The notes: a model not told the origin generated them from the letters alone. DNA of 64,000 nucleotides from Acidobacteria bacterium Mor1 (GCA_001664505.1 CP011806.1:5921001-5985000), one strand, 5' to 3'; counted from the stretch's first letter, positions 32,648 to 42,917 are shown. Numbers and translations: made by a program.

Positions 32648-33853
32648 GTGTCCTTCGAACTGCACAGCGCCGTCCGCTACCTGCGCCACAGCCTGGGCCG
32701 TACCGCTCTGCTGGTCGGCGCGGTGATGGTCGGGACCGCGGCGCTGGTGATCGCCTTCGCGCTTTCCACGGGAATGGAACACGACGTCCGGGAGCGGGTC
32801 TTCGGTAGCTCCGCCCACATCACGGTGCTCAGCAATTACGGGGAGTTCCGGGACGCGGCGGCGCTGGTCCAGCGGGTCGAGGCCTCCCCGGGAGTGGTCT
32901 CCGCCTCTCCGGTGCTCTACACCCCGGCGATGCTGACGACCCAGAGCATGGACGCGCCGACCTACGCCGAGGTCCAGGGGGTCGACCCCGGCGGACATGA
33001 CGCGGTGCATCCCCAGCGGGACGGCGAGTTCTTCTCCCTGTTGTCCGGCGCCACGGAGACCGGACGGGCGGGGATCCTGCTCAACAAGCAACTGGCCGAC
33101 GACATGATCGTGGGCAGAGGGGACCTTGTCCGGGTGCTGGCTCCCAGCGTGACCCTGACGCCGCTGGGGCCGATTCCCAAGAGCCACCTGTTCGAGGTGG
33201 TCGGAACCTACGAGTCCGGCTACTACCTGGACGCCCAGCGGGCCTACATCTCGCTGGAACAGGCGCGGAAGATCCTGCGGGCGGAGGACCGGACCAGTTG
33301 GGTCGACGTGCGGATCGAGGACATCCATCGGCTCGAACCGATGAAGGAGTCCCTGCGAGAACTGCTGGCGCCCGGGTGGACCGTGACCGACCTGGTCGAG
33401 ACCAACCGGGAGTTGTTTAAGGCGATGAAGCTGGAGCGGCTGGCCCTGACCCTGGCGATCAGCCTGATCGTCACCGTGGCGGCGCTGAACATCCTGCTGA
33501 CCCTGCTGTTGATGGTCACCGGCAAGGTCAAGGAAATCGGCATCCTCTCGGCGATGGGCGCCAACTCGTGGAAGATCGCCCGGGTGTTCGTGCTCCAGGG
33601 GTTGATCATCGGACTGGTCGGTACGCTCCTGGGCGTGGCCGCCGGTTGGGGGCTCTCGGCGCTGCTCGATCACTACTCGGTGATCAAGCTCGATCCCGAC
33701 GTGTACTACCTGGAGTACGTGCCGTTCCGCACCCAGGCGGGGCACCTGATCCAGATCTCGTTGCTCGCCGTGGCCATGTCGGTCCTGGCGACCCTCTATC
33801 CGGCCTACAAGGCCTCCCGGCTCGATCCGGTCCAGGCGCTGCGCTATGAGTAA
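32648..33853 (+). CDS. ABC transporter permease, LolC/LolE- or MacB-type
   Basis: 401 residues from GTG 32648 with GAGG upstream. One N-terminal membrane helix (about 18-38), a large periplasmic MacB_PCD domain (40-270) and three C-terminal helices (275-300, 325-350, 365-388) form the FtsX/LolE fold. The ending LYPAYKASRLDPVQALRYE is typical. With the ATPase immediately downstream (8-base overlap) it would form a mechanotransmission-type transporter that extracts lipoproteins from the inner membrane (Lol) or exports other substrates (MacB). One permease gene only, so a homodimer such as LolF-like is likely; the lack of a lipoprotein-chaperone gene beside it leaves the substrate open. Confidence 0.85.
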   Translation: MSFELHSAVRYLRHSLGRTALLVGAVMVGTAALVIAFALSTGMEHDVRERVFGSSAHITVLSNYGEFRDAAALVQRVEASPGVVSASPVLYTPAMLTTQSMDAPTYAEVQGVDPGGHDAVHPQRDGEFFSLLSGATETGRAGILLNKQLADDMIVGRGDLVRVLAPSVTLTPLGPIPKSHLFEVVGTYESGYYLDAQRAYISLEQARKILRAEDRTSWVDVRIEDIHRLEPMKESLRELLAPGWTVTDLVETNRELFKAMKLERLALTLAISLIVTVAALNILLTLLLMVTGKVKEIGILSAMGANSWKIARVFVLQGLIIGLVGTLLGVAAGWGLSALLDHYSVIKLDPDVYYLEYVPFRTQAGHLIQISLLAVAMSVLATLYPAYKASRLDPVQALRYE

Positions 33854-34562
33854 CCCGGTGTTGGTCGCCGAGGGCCTGTGCAAGGCCTACGACGGAGTCG
33901 ATCGCATCACCGTGCTCGACGGACTGGACCTGACCGTCGAGGCCGGCGATTCGGTGGCGGTGGCGGGGGTCTCGGGAGTCGGCAAGTCGACGCTGCTGCA
34001 TCTTCTCGGTGGCCTCGACCGGCCCGACGCCGGCCTGGTGATCTTCCAGGGGGAGTCTCTTGGGGGATTCGACGCCGCCCGGCTGGCCGAGTATCGCAAC
34101 CGCCACGTCGGGTTCGTCTTCCAGTTCCACCACCTGCTGCCGGAATTCACCGCTCTGGAGAACGTGATGGTGCCGCTGCGCATCGGCGGGAACGAGGCTG
34201 AGGGGGCGGATCGGGCCCGCTTCCTGCTCGACCGGCTGGGGCTCGGCGCCCGGCTGCAGCACCGTCCCTCCCAGCTCTCCGGAGGCGAGCAGCAGCGGGT
34301 CGCGGTGGCCAGGGCCCTGGCGGTGGAACCCACCCTGGTGCTGGCCGACGAACCCACGGGGAATCTCGACCCGGGCACCGGTCTGGCGGTGTTCGAGACC
34401 CTGCGGGAGCTCCAGGAGGAGCAGCCCTTTGCGCTGGTTCTGGCGACCCACAGCGAGTCCCTGGCCCGCACCTGCGGCCGGGTCATGCGGATGCGGGCGG
34501 GAAAGCTGGAAACGATGGGTGAAAACGCTGCGCGGGACTACTTTGACGGTGTTGCCGGGTAG
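33846..34562 (+). CDS. lolD: ABC transporter ATP-binding protein (LolD/MacB-type)
   Basis: 238 residues. Walker A GVSGVGKST, Q-loop FVFQFHHLLPEFTALENV, signature LSGGEQQRVAVARAL, Walker B LVLADEPTGNLD and H-loop THS are intact. The Q-loop and the LLPEFTALENV sequence are characteristic of the LolD/MacB/FtsE group. It powers the upstream permease, with which it overlaps by eight bases. Naming it lolD is based on closeness to LolD and the envelope-rich neighbourhood, but a MacB-like role cannot be excluded. Confidence 0.87.
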   Translation: MSNPVLVAEGLCKAYDGVDRITVLDGLDLTVEAGDSVAVAGVSGVGKSTLLHLLGGLDRPDAGLVIFQGESLGGFDAARLAEYRNRHVGFVFQFHHLLPEFTALENVMVPLRIGGNEAEGADRARFLLDRLGLGARLQHRPSQLSGGEQQRVAVARALAVEPTLVLADEPTGNLDPGTGLAVFETLRELQEEQPFALVLATHSESLARTCGRVMRMRAGKLETMGENAARDYFDGVAG

Positions 34563-34642
34563 CATCCGCTCGGGCAGAATATTAGCTTCGTAAGGTAGCC
34601 GTTCCGGACGGTCGGAGCCGGCTCGACCCGCAAGGCGCGAAC

Positions 34643-37069
34643 ATGTTCGAGAAGTTCACCGAGAAGGCGAAACGCATCCTCTTCCTGGCCCGCTACGAGG
34701 CCAGCCAGCAGGGCTCCAAGGTCATCGGGACCGAGCACCTCCTGCTGGGGCTGTTGAAGGAAGGGGAAGAGACCACCCGGGAGCTGTTCGACCGGGCCAA
34801 CGTCTCGATGGATTTCCTCCAGGCCGAGCTGGAAAAGCGCGGCCCCGCCCGGGAGAAACTCTCGACCTCGGTCGAGATCCCGTTCAGCGACGAAACCAAG
34901 AAGGTGCTGCAGTACGCCGAGGAAGAAGCGGAGCGGCTGATGCATCCGCACATCGGCACCGAGCACGTGCTGCTGGGGCTCCTGCGCCTCGAAGAATCGG
35001 TGGCCGGCCGGCTGCTGGCCGAGCGTGGCATGCGGCTGTTCGCGGTCCGCGAGGACGCGGTCAACATCTACAAGCGCCGCGCCCTGCCGCGAAAGAAGAA
35101 AGAGACCCCGTTCCTCAACGAGTTCTCCCGGGATCTCTCGGAGCTCGCCGAACGGAAGGTCTTCGATCCGCTGATCGGGCGTGAGTCCGAACTCGAGCGG
35201 GTGATCCAGGTTCTTTCCCGCCGCCGCAAGAACAACCCGGTGCTCCTGGGTGAGCCCGGAGTCGGCAAGACCGCCATCGTCGAGGGGCTGGCCACGCGTA
35301 TCGTCGAAGGGGTCGTTCCGCCGTCGCTGCTGCAGAAGCGGATCCTGGCCCTCGACCTGTCGCTGGTCGTTGCCGGCACCAAGTACCGCGGCCAGTTCGA
35401 GGAGCGGCTCAAGGGCATCATCACCGAGCTGACCGGCTCCGATGACGTCATCATCTTCATCGACGAGATTCACTCGCTGATCGGCGCCGGTTCGGCCGAG
35501 GGGTCGCTGGACGCGGCCAACATCCTCAAGCCGACCCTCTCCCGCGGCGAGGTCCAGTGCGTCGGTTCGACGACGCCTCGCGACTATCACAAGTACATCG
35601 AGAAGGACCGGGCGCTGGTGCGCCGCTTCCAGCCGATCTCGATCAAGCCGCCGACCAACGAGGAGACCTACGAGATCCTCGAGGGGGTCAAGGAACGCTA
35701 CGAGCGTTTCCACGGCGTGCGCTTCTCCACCCAGGCGATCCGGGCCGCGGTCTACCAGTCCAATCGCTACATCACCGACCGCTTCCTGCCGGACAAGGCC
35801 ATCGACGTCCTCGACGAGGCGGGCGCCCGGGTCAAGCTGGGCAAGAGCACCTGCTACGCCGAGATCAAGCGGATCGAGCGGGATCTGAAGCGGGTGGTCG
35901 AGGGGATGAAGGGGGCGCTGGCCCGCAAGGACTTCGACGAGGCGGTCTCCTTTCACGATCAGGAAGTCACCCTGCGCCGCCAACACGAAGAGTACAAGCA
36001 GCGCTACGAGACCGAGTGCAACAAGATCCTCGACGTGGGCCAGCAAGACGTCGAAGAGGTGATCTCCCGCTGGACCGGTATTCCGATCCAGTCGGTCGCC
36101 CAGGAAGAGGCGGACAAGCTGCTGAAGATGGAGGACTACCTCCACGAGCGCATCGTCGGGCAGGACGCCGCGATCTCTGCCCTGTCCCGGGCGATCCGGC
36201 GCTCCCGCGCCGGGCTCAAGAACCCCAACCGCCCGATCGGGTCGTTCATCTTCCTCGGCCCCACCGGCGTGGGCAAGACCGAGGTGGCCCGCACCCTGGC
36301 CGAGTTCCTGTTCGGCAGCGAGAAGGCGCTGGTGCGCTTCGACATGTCCGAGTACATGGAGAAGCACTCGATCGCCAAGATGATCGGTTCGCCTCCGGGG
36401 TACGTAGGCCACGAAGAGGGTGGCCAGCTGACCGAGCGGATCAAGCGCCAGCCCTACAGCGTCATCCTGCTCGACGAGGTCGAGAAGGGGCACCCGGACA
36501 TCCTCAACATCCTGCTCCAGGTGCTGGAAGACGGCCTGATCACCGACGCCTACGGCCAGGCGGTGGACTGCAAGAACACCCTGGTGATCATGACCTCGAA
36601 CATCGGGTCGACCCACATCGCCCGCACCGGCGGCAAGCTCGGGTTCAAGACCAACGACGAGACCCAGGCGTTCAAGGATCGGCGGGATCTCGTGCTCAAC
36701 GAGGTCAAGCGGACCCTGAGCCCCGAGTTCATCAACCGGATCGACGAGATCGTGGTGTTCGACGCGCTCAGCGAACAACAGCTGCGGGATATTGCCCGCA
36801 TCATGATCCGGCGGCTGAACGAGGGTCTCGAGGAGCGCAAGATCCAGCTCACGGTCACCGACGAGGCCTGTGACTGGCTGGTCCAGACCACCTGTCAGGA
36901 CCGCTCCTACGGAGCCCGCCCGCTGCGTCGGGCGATCCAGCGACACATCGAGGATGCGCTCTCCGAGTCCCTGATTCAGGGCGAATTCGAGGAAGGGCCG
37001 ATCGAGGTCTACCTCGAGGACGACCGGATCGCCTTCCGCAGCGCCATCCGCGAAGCCTCCTCGACCTAG
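34643..37069 (+). CDS. clpC: ClpC-type AAA+ unfoldase
   Basis: 808 residues. N-terminal Clp_N repeats ([16 protein letters not shown]..., [24 protein letters not shown]) at 1-145, AAA1 with GEPGVGKT (about residue 204) and [12 protein letters not shown], a middle region (about 415-470) with a UVR-like segment [12 protein letters not shown] that in ClpC carries the adaptor and M-domain function, AAA2 with GPTGVGKTE (about 540), [15 protein letters not shown] and the C-terminal D2-small domain. The protein forms hexamers which unfold substrates for ClpP. clpP is not in the window. The M-domain is short, as in ClpC and unlike ClpB, so this is not the disaggregase. Confidence 0.94.
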   Translation: MFEKFTEKAKRILFLARYEASQQGSKVIGTEHLLLGLLKEGEETTRELFDRANVSMDFLQAELEKRGPAREKLSTSVEIPFSDETKKVLQYAEEEAERLMHPHIGTEHVLLGLLRLEESVAGRLLAERGMRLFAVREDAVNIYKRRALPRKKKETPFLNEFSRDLSELAERKVFDPLIGRESELERVIQVLSRRRKNNPVLLGEPGVGKTAIVEGLATRIVEGVVPPSLLQKRILALDLSLVVAGTKYRGQFEERLKGIITELTGSDDVIIFIDEIHSLIGAGSAEGSLDAANILKPTLSRGEVQCVGSTTPRDYHKYIEKDRALVRRFQPISIKPPTNEETYEILEGVKERYERFHGVRFSTQAIRAAVYQSNRYITDRFLPDKAIDVLDEAGARVKLGKSTCYAEIKRIERDLKRVVEGMKGALARKDFDEAVSFHDQEVTLRRQHEEYKQRYETECNKILDVGQQDVEEVISRWTGIPIQSVAQEEADKLLKMEDYLHERIVGQDAAISALSRAIRRSRAGLKNPNRPIGSFIFLGPTGVGKTEVARTLAEFLFGSEKALVRFDMSEYMEKHSIAKMIGSPPGYVGHEEGGQLTERIKRQPYSVILLDEVEKGHPDILNILLQVLEDGLITDAYGQAVDCKNTLVIMTSNIGSTHIARTGGKLGFKTNDETQAFKDRRDLVLNEVKRTLSPEFINRIDEIVVFDALSEQQLRDIARIMIRRLNEGLEERKIQLTVTDEACDWLVQTTCQDRSYGARPLRRAIQRHIEDALSESLIQGEFEEGPIEVYLEDDRIAFRSAIREASST

Positions 37070-37100
37070 GGTTTCCCAGCCCGGCCGCAGTCATCTTTGC

Positions 37101-37118
37101 CCCGCCGGGACCGGCGGG
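37101..37118 (+). terminator. GC-rich hairpin after clpC
   Basis: CCCGCCGG, a GA loop and CCGGCGGG form an 8-base-pair perfect hairpin about 30 bases after the clpC stop. No run of U follows, so it is at best a Rho-assisted or processing element. Confidence 0.3.
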
Positions 37119-37127
37119 CCGATCCCG

Positions 37128-37158
37128 TTGTGACTCCGGGCGGGATCTCGGGTAGAAT
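37128..37158 (+). promoter_or_regulatory. Possible bamA operon promoter
   Basis: TTGTGA (37128-37133), a 19-base spacer and TAGAAT (37153-37158) resemble a sigma70 promoter about 160 bases before bamA. A second -10-like TACAAT lies at 37223-37228 without a -35. Spacing at the long end makes this tentative. Confidence 0.3.
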
Positions 37159-37320
37159 CCGGTTTCCGAGGGGACTGAGGGCCTTCCTGGTCCGCTCCAG
37201 AGCGAGCGGATGCCTTCCGCGTTACAATACGGTGCCGTAGTCGGGGCGCCTCGGCGCTCGAGTGGCTCGATACGGCTGGACCGATCGGGAGGGCATGACG
37301 CCCGGCCCGCCTTCTGGTGC

Positions 37321-40083
37321 ATGACTAGCAAGTTTTCAACCAAAGCGTATCGCTGGCCCGCCGCCCTCCTGGTGGCCTGGGCACTGCTCTTCCCGCTTTC
37401 CGGCAGTTCCGTTCAGGCGGCGCCCGGGACCATCGAATCGATCACGGTCCAGGGTCTCTTCCGCATGACGCCGGCCGCGTTCCGCCACGCCCTCGAGATC
37501 GAGGAGGGGGATGCGTTCGACCGCCAGCGGATCCTGACCCGCTACCGCTACCTGTGGGACCTCGGCCTCTTCAACGACATCACGATCAGCGCGGAGGACG
37601 CCCCGGAGGGGGGCAAGGCGCTGATCATCGTCGTCGAGGAACGCCCGGTGTTGACCTCGGTGACCTACGAGGACAACAAGGTCGCGACCCGGACCCAGAT
37701 CGAGGACGCTCTCGCCGAACGCAAGATGAGCATCGAGCTGGGCAAGCCCCTCGACCGGAAGCAACTCGGCGACGTCGCGGCGGCGATTCGCGACCTGCTC
37801 GGCTCCAAGGGCCACCTGGACTCCACCGTCGACTACAACGTCGAGCGGGCCACCGAGACCAGCCGCTCGGTCTACTTCTCGATCAAGCCCGGCCGCAAGA
37901 CCCGCATCCGGGAGATCGAGTTCACCGGCAACGAGGTGTTCCGGGACCGTCAGCTCAAGGATCAGCTCGAGTTGACCCAGGAGTACCAGTGGTACTGGCC
38001 CTGGTCCCAGAAGAACCTCTACCACCCGCTGAAGTGGGACCAGGATGTCGGCAAGATCCGTGAGCTCTACCAGAACTGGGGTTACCTGGACGTCGAGCTG
38101 CGGGCGCCCGTGGTCGAGGTCCTGAAGGAATCCGACGACAAGAAGAAAAAGAAGAAGCGCGGCGACGACGAGACGGGGTCCGAGGACATCGCCACGGCGG
38201 ACGCCAACGGCGTGGCGGCCAACGGTTACCCCGCTGCCGACGGCGCCGAGGCCGATTCCGCCGCGGGCGATTCCGACGATCGTGCCTCCAAGCCCAAGAA
38301 GGACCCGGCCCGCAAGCAGCGCAAGAAGCTGGCGAAGATCCAGGAACGGCTGGACGGCGAAGATCTCGACCTGGACGAGCGCCAGGAACTGCTCGAGAAG
38401 AAGGCCAAGGTCGAGAAGAAGATCCGCAAGAAAGAGGCGGATGCCGAGGACCCGGGACGCCGTTGGGTGCGCCTGGTGGTTCCCGTGGTCGAGGGAGAGC
38501 AGTACAAGGTCGGCGACATCACCTTCTCCGGCCACGCGGTGCTGACCGAAGATCAGGTCCGCTCCCAGATCCCGCTGGCCACCGGCGGCATCTTCAACAA
38601 CGGCGCCCTGGATTTCGGTGTCGACGTCCTCAGCCGCAGCTACGCCAACAAGGGCCACCTCTACGCCAACGTGGTCCGGCGCATTCAGCGCCGGGAAGAC
38701 GAGGCGGTGGCCGACGTGCACATCGAGATCGACGAGGACGAGCCCTACTTCGTCGATCACATCGAGTTCGTCGGGAACACCAGCACCAAGGACCGGGTGC
38801 TGCGCCGCGAGGTGCAGCTGATCGAGGGGCAGCTGTTCAACCGCAGCGCGATCGATCTGTCCCGGATCAAGCTCAACCAGCTGGGCTACGTGCAGTCCCA
38901 GGAAGATCCGGTCGTCGAGCCGATCGAGGGCGAACAGCGGGTCAAGGTCAAGTTCGCCGTGCAGGAGCAGGGCCGCAACGAGATCCAGATCGGCGGCGGC
39001 TACAGCGGTATCGACGGAGCCTTTTTCTCCGGCGTCTATTCCACCCGCAACTTCCTCGGCCGGGGGCAGGTGCTCTCGACGGCGCTGCAGATCGGCGGCC
39101 GTTCCAACCGCTATCAGCTGTCCTTCACCGAGCCCTGGTTCCTCAACCGGCCGTACAACCTCGGCTTCAGTATCTTCCGCCGCGACGTAGACTTCGGCGA
39201 CACCCTGCGCAGCACCAGCGAGGGCGGCGGCATCGTCTTCGGCAAGCTCCTGGGCCGCTTCGGCCAGGTCCAGGTCGGCTACAACTTCGAGCGGGTCGAA
39301 TCGTCGAGTTCGGCGTTCACCGTGGCCGGAACCCAGCTGTCCCAGTCGGCCAGCAACCAGATCTCGAGTCTGACCCCGGTCTATCGCTACAACACCGTCA
39401 ACAACCCCTACCGGCCCTCGTCGGGTACCCAGTTCAACGCCAGCCTGCAGATCGCCGGCGGACCGCTGGGCGGGGACACGTCGTTCGTCAAGCCGATCCT
39501 GAGCTACACCACCTACAAGCGGACCGGCCGCCGTGGGTTCTTCGGGTTCAACAGCCGCGCAGGCTTCGTGACCGAATGGGACCGGGGCAGCAGCCTCAAC
39601 TCCCAGAACGTGTTCGGTATCCCGCGATTCCAGCGCTTCTGGATCGGTGGCGACACCCAGGGCCCCCGGGTGTTCGAGATCCGCACGATCACGCCGCTCC
39701 GCTACGTGCTGCTCGACGACAACGGGGCCATCGACCGGGTCATCGGCGATCCGCGCAACATCCCGGTCGAACAGCTGGCCAACCTCGACGGCGTTCCGGT
39801 GCTGCTCGAGGTCGGCGGCGACCGTTTTTGGATGACCCAGCTCGAATGGGTCTACCCGTTCAACGAACAGGTCGATGTCGCACTGTTCGCCGATGCAGGC
39901 GACGTGCTGTTCGAAGATACGTCCTTCGGTTTCGATACCTTCCGCGCCTCGGCGGGTATCGAACTCCGATTCCACCTGCCGGTGTTCCCCGTGCCGCTCA
40001 GACTCATCTACGGAGTTCCCATCCGCAAGCTCGAGGATGACGACACCGGCGCCTTCCAGTTTTCGATCGGTCGAAGCTTCTGA
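37321..40083 (+). CDS. bamA: Outer-membrane protein assembly factor BamA
   Basis: 920 residues from ATG 37321, which begins a signal peptide (WPAALLVAWALLFPLSGSSVQA); an in-frame ATG at 37210 would add a non-signal sequence. POTRA repeats fill about residues 37-480 (IESITVQGLFRMTPAAFRHAL, VTYEDNKVATRTQIEDAL, TRIREIEFTGNEVFRDRQL, DITFSGHAVLTEDQV, HIEFVGNTSTKDRVLRREV), and the C-terminal Omp85 barrel ends with the QFSIGRSF beta-signal with terminal Phe. The conserved loop 6 motif VRGY/F is represented by FWIGGDTQGPRVFEI, an altered form. An insertion of about 110 charged residues (270-379, rich in Lys, Asp and Glu) lies within POTRA 3. BamD of the complex lies at 2.2 kb. Expected partners skp, lpxD and fabZ follow. 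Confidence 0.93.
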   Translation: MTSKFSTKAYRWPAALLVAWALLFPLSGSSVQAAPGTIESITVQGLFRMTPAAFRHALEIEEGDAFDRQRILTRYRYLWDLGLFNDITISAEDAPEGGKALIIVVEERPVLTSVTYEDNKVATRTQIEDALAERKMSIELGKPLDRKQLGDVAAAIRDLLGSKGHLDSTVDYNVERATETSRSVYFSIKPGRKTRIREIEFTGNEVFRDRQLKDQLELTQEYQWYWPWSQKNLYHPLKWDQDVGKIRELYQNWGYLDVELRAPVVEVLKESDDKKKKKKRGDDETGSEDIATADANGVAANGYPAADGAEADSAAGDSDDRASKPKKDPARKQRKKLAKIQERLDGEDLDLDERQELLEKKAKVEKKIRKKEADAEDPGRRWVRLVVPVVEGEQYKVGDITFSGHAVLTEDQVRSQIPLATGGIFNNGALDFGVDVLSRSYANKGHLYANVVRRIQRREDEAVADVHIEIDEDEPYFVDHIEFVGNTSTKDRVLRREVQLIEGQLFNRSAIDLSRIKLNQLGYVQSQEDPVVEPIEGEQRVKVKFAVQEQGRNEIQIGGGYSGIDGAFFSGVYSTRNFLGRGQVLSTALQIGGRSNRYQLSFTEPWFLNRPYNLGFSIFRRDVDFGDTLRSTSEGGGIVFGKLLGRFGQVQVGYNFERVESSSSAFTVAGTQLSQSASNQISSLTPVYRYNTVNNPYRPSSGTQFNASLQIAGGPLGGDTSFVKPILSYTTYKRTGRRGFFGFNSRAGFVTEWDRGSSLNSQNVFGIPRFQRFWIGGDTQGPRVFEIRTITPLRYVLLDDNGAIDRVIGDPRNIPVEQLANLDGVPVLLEVGGDRFWMTQLEWVYPFNEQVDVALFADAGDVLFEDTSFGFDTFRASAGIELRFHLPVFPVPLRLIYGVPIRKLEDDDTGAFQFSIGRSF

Positions 40084-40112
40084 CCCCGAATCCGTCCGAG
40101 GAGAGAGTTCGC

Positions 40113-40637
40113 ATGAGCAGAATGGCTATCAAGGTTTTCGTGTGTGCGGTCCTGGTGACCCTGGCCGCCGGTTCGCTGTCCGCCCAGCAGATCAAGATCG
40201 GCGTCGTCGATCCGGTCCGCGTCTCCGAGGAGACGGCCGAGGGACAACGCATCCAGACCCGGCTGAAGAAGTTCAGCGAGGACAAGCAGGCCGAGATCAC
40301 CGCCCTCGAGAATCAGCTGACCAACCTTCAGAAGGACTACCGCGCCCAGGCGCTGTCGCTGTCCGCCGACAAGCGGGCCACGATGGAAAAGCAGATTCAG
40401 CTCAAGCAGCTGGAGCTTTCCTCGATGCGCGACGCCGCCAGCCGGCAGTTCCAGCTGGAGTTCAACGAGGCCAACGACCGGTTCCAGGCGCAGCTGCTCC
40501 AGGCGGTCGACGAGTACGGCCGGCGCGAGGGCTTCGCCCTGATCCTCGACCGCAACCAGGTCGCCTGGGCCGCCCAGACGGTGGACGTGACCACCGGTGT
40601 GGTGGATCTGTTCAACCAGCTGTTCTCGGGTAGCTAG
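40113..40637 (+). CDS. skp: Periplasmic chaperone Skp/OmpH
   Basis: 174 residues. A signal peptide (VFVCAVLVTLAAGSLSA, ending at about residue 24) precedes the OmpH pattern: QIKIGVVDPVRVSEETAEGQRIQTRLKKF, a long coiled coil with Lys/Glu/Gln repeats (about 45-125), and the C-terminal beta region EGFALILDRNQVAWA. Skp binds unfolded outer-membrane proteins on the way to the BAM complex. It lies 29 bases after bamA and four bases before lpxD, the conserved bamA-skp-lpxD-fabZ-lpxA order. Confidence 0.93.
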   Translation: MSRMAIKVFVCAVLVTLAAGSLSAQQIKIGVVDPVRVSEETAEGQRIQTRLKKFSEDKQAEITALENQLTNLQKDYRAQALSLSADKRATMEKQIQLKQLELSSMRDAASRQFQLEFNEANDRFQAQLLQAVDEYGRREGFALILDRNQVAWAAQTVDVTTGVVDLFNQLFSGS

Positions 40638-40640
40638 GCG

Positions 40641-41675
40641 GTGACTCTCGAGGAACTGGCCCGGCACGTCGGCGGCAGCGTCGTCGGCGACCCGGGCCGG
40701 TGGATCTCGGGGGTTGCGACGCTGCAAGAGGCCGGTCCGGAACAGATCAGCTTCCTGACCAACGCCCGCTACCGGGCGGACGCCGAGGCCACCGGCGCCG
40801 GCGCGGTCCTGACCGCGCCGGGCAGCGGGCTCCAGGGGGTCGACCTGATCGAGGTCGAGAACCCCTACCGCGCCTGGGCCAGGGTGCTCGAGCGTTTCCA
40901 TCCCCGGCACCGGCCGGAGCCGGGGATCTCCCCGGATGCCCGGGTACACCCCACTGCCGAACTGGGTGAAGGTGTGTTCGTCGGCCCCTTCGCCGTGGTC
41001 GAGGAAGGGGTGCGGCTGGAGCAGGGGACGATCGTCGGAGCCGGCTCTGTCATCGAAGCGGGATGCCGGGTCGGGGCCGAAACCGAACTCCGTCCGAGAG
41101 TGATACTCTACCGCGGCACCCGGGTCGGGCGGCGCTGTCTGCTCCACTCAGGCGTCGTGCTCGGCGCCGACGGCTTCGGTTTCGCGACCGATGCCGAGGG
41201 ACATCACAAGGTTCCGCAGATCGGAGGCGTCCTCGTCGAGGACGACGTCGAGATCGGCGCGAACTCGACGGTCGACCGCGGGGCGTTGGGGGATACGGTG
41301 ATCGGGCAGGGGAGCAAGATCGACAATCTGGTGATGGTCGCCCACGGGGTGCAGATCGGAGCCGGCTCGATTCTTGTAGCCCAATCGGGGGTGGCCGGAA
41401 GCACCAAGCTCGGAAAGCGGGTCACGATAGCCGGTCAGAGCGGCATCGTGGGGCACGTCGAGGTCGGCGATCACACGGTGGTCGCGGCCAAGAGCGCGGT
41501 TTTCTCGGATCAGCCGGCGGGTCAGTTTCTCGCCGGGACCCCTGCCGTCGACCACCGGGTCTGGAAACGAGCTCAGGCGGCACTCAAACGCCTGCCCGAG
41601 ATGCGCAGCGAGCTCAGAAAGCTGGAAGCCCGGTTGGCCGCCCTCGAGGGTGCATCCGCCGGCGAAGAGGACTGA
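40641..41675 (+). CDS. lpxD: UDP-3-O-(3-hydroxyacyl)glucosamine N-acyltransferase LpxD
   Basis: 344 residues from GTG. An N-terminal uridine-binding domain (TLEELARHVGGSVVGD, ISFLTNARYRADAEATGAGAVL) is followed by the left-handed beta helix of hexapeptide repeats (about 100-310) with the catalytic His in VMVAHGVQIGAGSILVAQSGVAGST, then a C-terminal helix. LpxD adds the third acyl chain in the lipid A pathway. The gene is in the skp-lpxD-fabZ-lpxA block and is followed by fabZ after six bases. Confidence 0.95.
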   Translation: MTLEELARHVGGSVVGDPGRWISGVATLQEAGPEQISFLTNARYRADAEATGAGAVLTAPGSGLQGVDLIEVENPYRAWARVLERFHPRHRPEPGISPDARVHPTAELGEGVFVGPFAVVEEGVRLEQGTIVGAGSVIEAGCRVGAETELRPRVILYRGTRVGRRCLLHSGVVLGADGFGFATDAEGHHKVPQIGGVLVEDDVEIGANSTVDRGALGDTVIGQGSKIDNLVMVAHGVQIGAGSILVAQSGVAGSTKLGKRVTIAGQSGIVGHVEVGDHTVVAAKSAVFSDQPAGQFLAGTPAVDHRVWKRAQAALKRLPEMRSELRKLEARLAALEGASAGEED

Positions 41676-41681
41676 CCTGCG

Positions 41682-42119
41682 ATGGAGATGGATATTCGCG
41701 GCATTCTCGAGACGATTCCGCACCGCTACCCGTTTCTCCTGATCGACCGGGTCGAGGAGATCGAGCGCAAGCAGCGGATCGTCGCTCTCAAGAACGTCAC
41801 CATGAACGAGCCGTTCTTCCCGGGACACTTCCCGGGCACCCCGGTGATGCCGGGGGTCTTGATCATCGAGGCGATGGCCCAGGCCGGAGCCTTGCTGGTG
41901 CTCAACGAGGTCCCCGACCGCAAGGACAAGCTCGTCTACTTCGCCGGCATCAACAAAGCGCGCTTCCGTCGAGCGGTGGTACCCGGCGACCAGCTGCGGC
42001 TGATTCTCGATGTGATCCACCTGCGACCGACCAGCGCCCGCATGAAGGCTCGGGCCGAGGTCGACGGTGAACTGGCGGCCGAGGGGGAGATTCTCTCGGT
42101 GATGCAAGATCGGAAGTAG
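41682..42119 (+). CDS. fabZ: 3-hydroxyacyl-ACP dehydratase FabZ
   Basis: 145 residues. Hot-dog fold with the catalytic His in [15 protein letters not shown], the substrate loop [26 protein letters not shown] with the catalytic Glu, and the [14 protein letters not shown] strand. FabZ dehydrates 3-hydroxyacyl-ACP in fatty-acid elongation and competes with LpxA and LpxD for the same hydroxyacyl-ACP pool, which explains the genomic grouping. lpxA starts one base after the stop. Confidence 0.96.
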   Translation: MEMDIRGILETIPHRYPFLLIDRVEEIERKQRIVALKNVTMNEPFFPGHFPGTPVMPGVLIIEAMAQAGALLVLNEVPDRKDKLVYFAGINKARFRRAVVPGDQLRLILDVIHLRPTSARMKARAEVDGELAAEGEILSVMQDRK

Positions 42120-42120
42120 C

Positions 42121-42903
42121 GTGGCGCAGACCACCATCGATCCCAGGGCCGTGGTCGAGCCCGGCGCGAAGCTGGGTACGGGCGTGTTCGTCGGCCCCTT
42201 CTGTATCGTCGGATCCGACGTGGAGATCGGCGACGGAACCCGCCTGATCTCCCACGTCACCGTCACCGGACACACTTCCCTGGGCGAGGAGAACGAGGTC
42301 TTCGCCTTCGCGTCGCTGGGTTCGGCGCCGCAGGACCTCAAGTACGACGGCGAACCGACCAAAGTCGAGATCGGCTCGCGTAACAAGATTCGCGAGTACG
42401 TCACGGTCAACCGCGGGACCCCCGGCGGCGGCGGCCTGACGAGGGTCGGCGACGACAACCTGTTGATGGGCCTGACCCACATCGGCCACGACTGTCAGAT
42501 CGGGAGCCGCATCATCTTCGCCCACGCCGCGACCCTGGCCGGTCACGTCGATGTCGGCGACGACGCCACCGTCGGCGCCTACAGCGGGGTTCACCAGTTT
42601 TGCCGGGTCGCCCGCCACGCCTTCATCGGCGGTTACTCGGTGGTGACCCAGGACGCGATGCCCTGGGTGCTGACCGTCGGCAACCGTGCCGAGAGTCACG
42701 GCCTGAACATCGTCGGGCTGCGGCGCAAGGGCTATTCCGCCGAGACCATCCGGGCGCTGAAGGGCTGTTACAGGATCCTGTTCCGCGCCAAGCTGACCCT
42801 CGAAGAGGCGATCCCGCAGGTCGAAAAGGAGCACGGCGAGCACGAGGAGGTGCGCTACTTCCTCGACTTCGTGCGCAGCAGCAAGCGCGGCGTGGTCCGC
42901 TAG
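42121..42903 (+). CDS. lpxA: UDP-N-acetylglucosamine acyltransferase LpxA
   Basis: 260 residues from GTG. Hexapeptide-repeat beta helix (about 1-190) with the catalytic His in GLTHIGHDCQIGSR (about 125), GGYSVVTQDAMPW, HGLNIVGLRRKGYSAETI and a C-terminal helical domain. LpxA is the first acylation step of lipid A. Which acyl chain and whether the acceptor is UDP-GlcNAc or the 3-amino sugar cannot be read. The next gene is a Gfo/Idh oxidoreductase, not lpxB. Confidence 0.95.
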   Translation: MAQTTIDPRAVVEPGAKLGTGVFVGPFCIVGSDVEIGDGTRLISHVTVTGHTSLGEENEVFAFASLGSAPQDLKYDGEPTKVEIGSRNKIREYVTVNRGTPGGGGLTRVGDDNLLMGLTHIGHDCQIGSRIIFAHAATLAGHVDVGDDATVGAYSGVHQFCRVARHAFIGGYSVVTQDAMPWVLTVGNRAESHGLNIVGLRRKGYSAETIRALKGCYRILFRAKLTLEEAIPQVEKEHGEHEEVRYFLDFVRSSKRGVVR

Positions 42904-42917
42904 GAAGGAGGGTGGCC

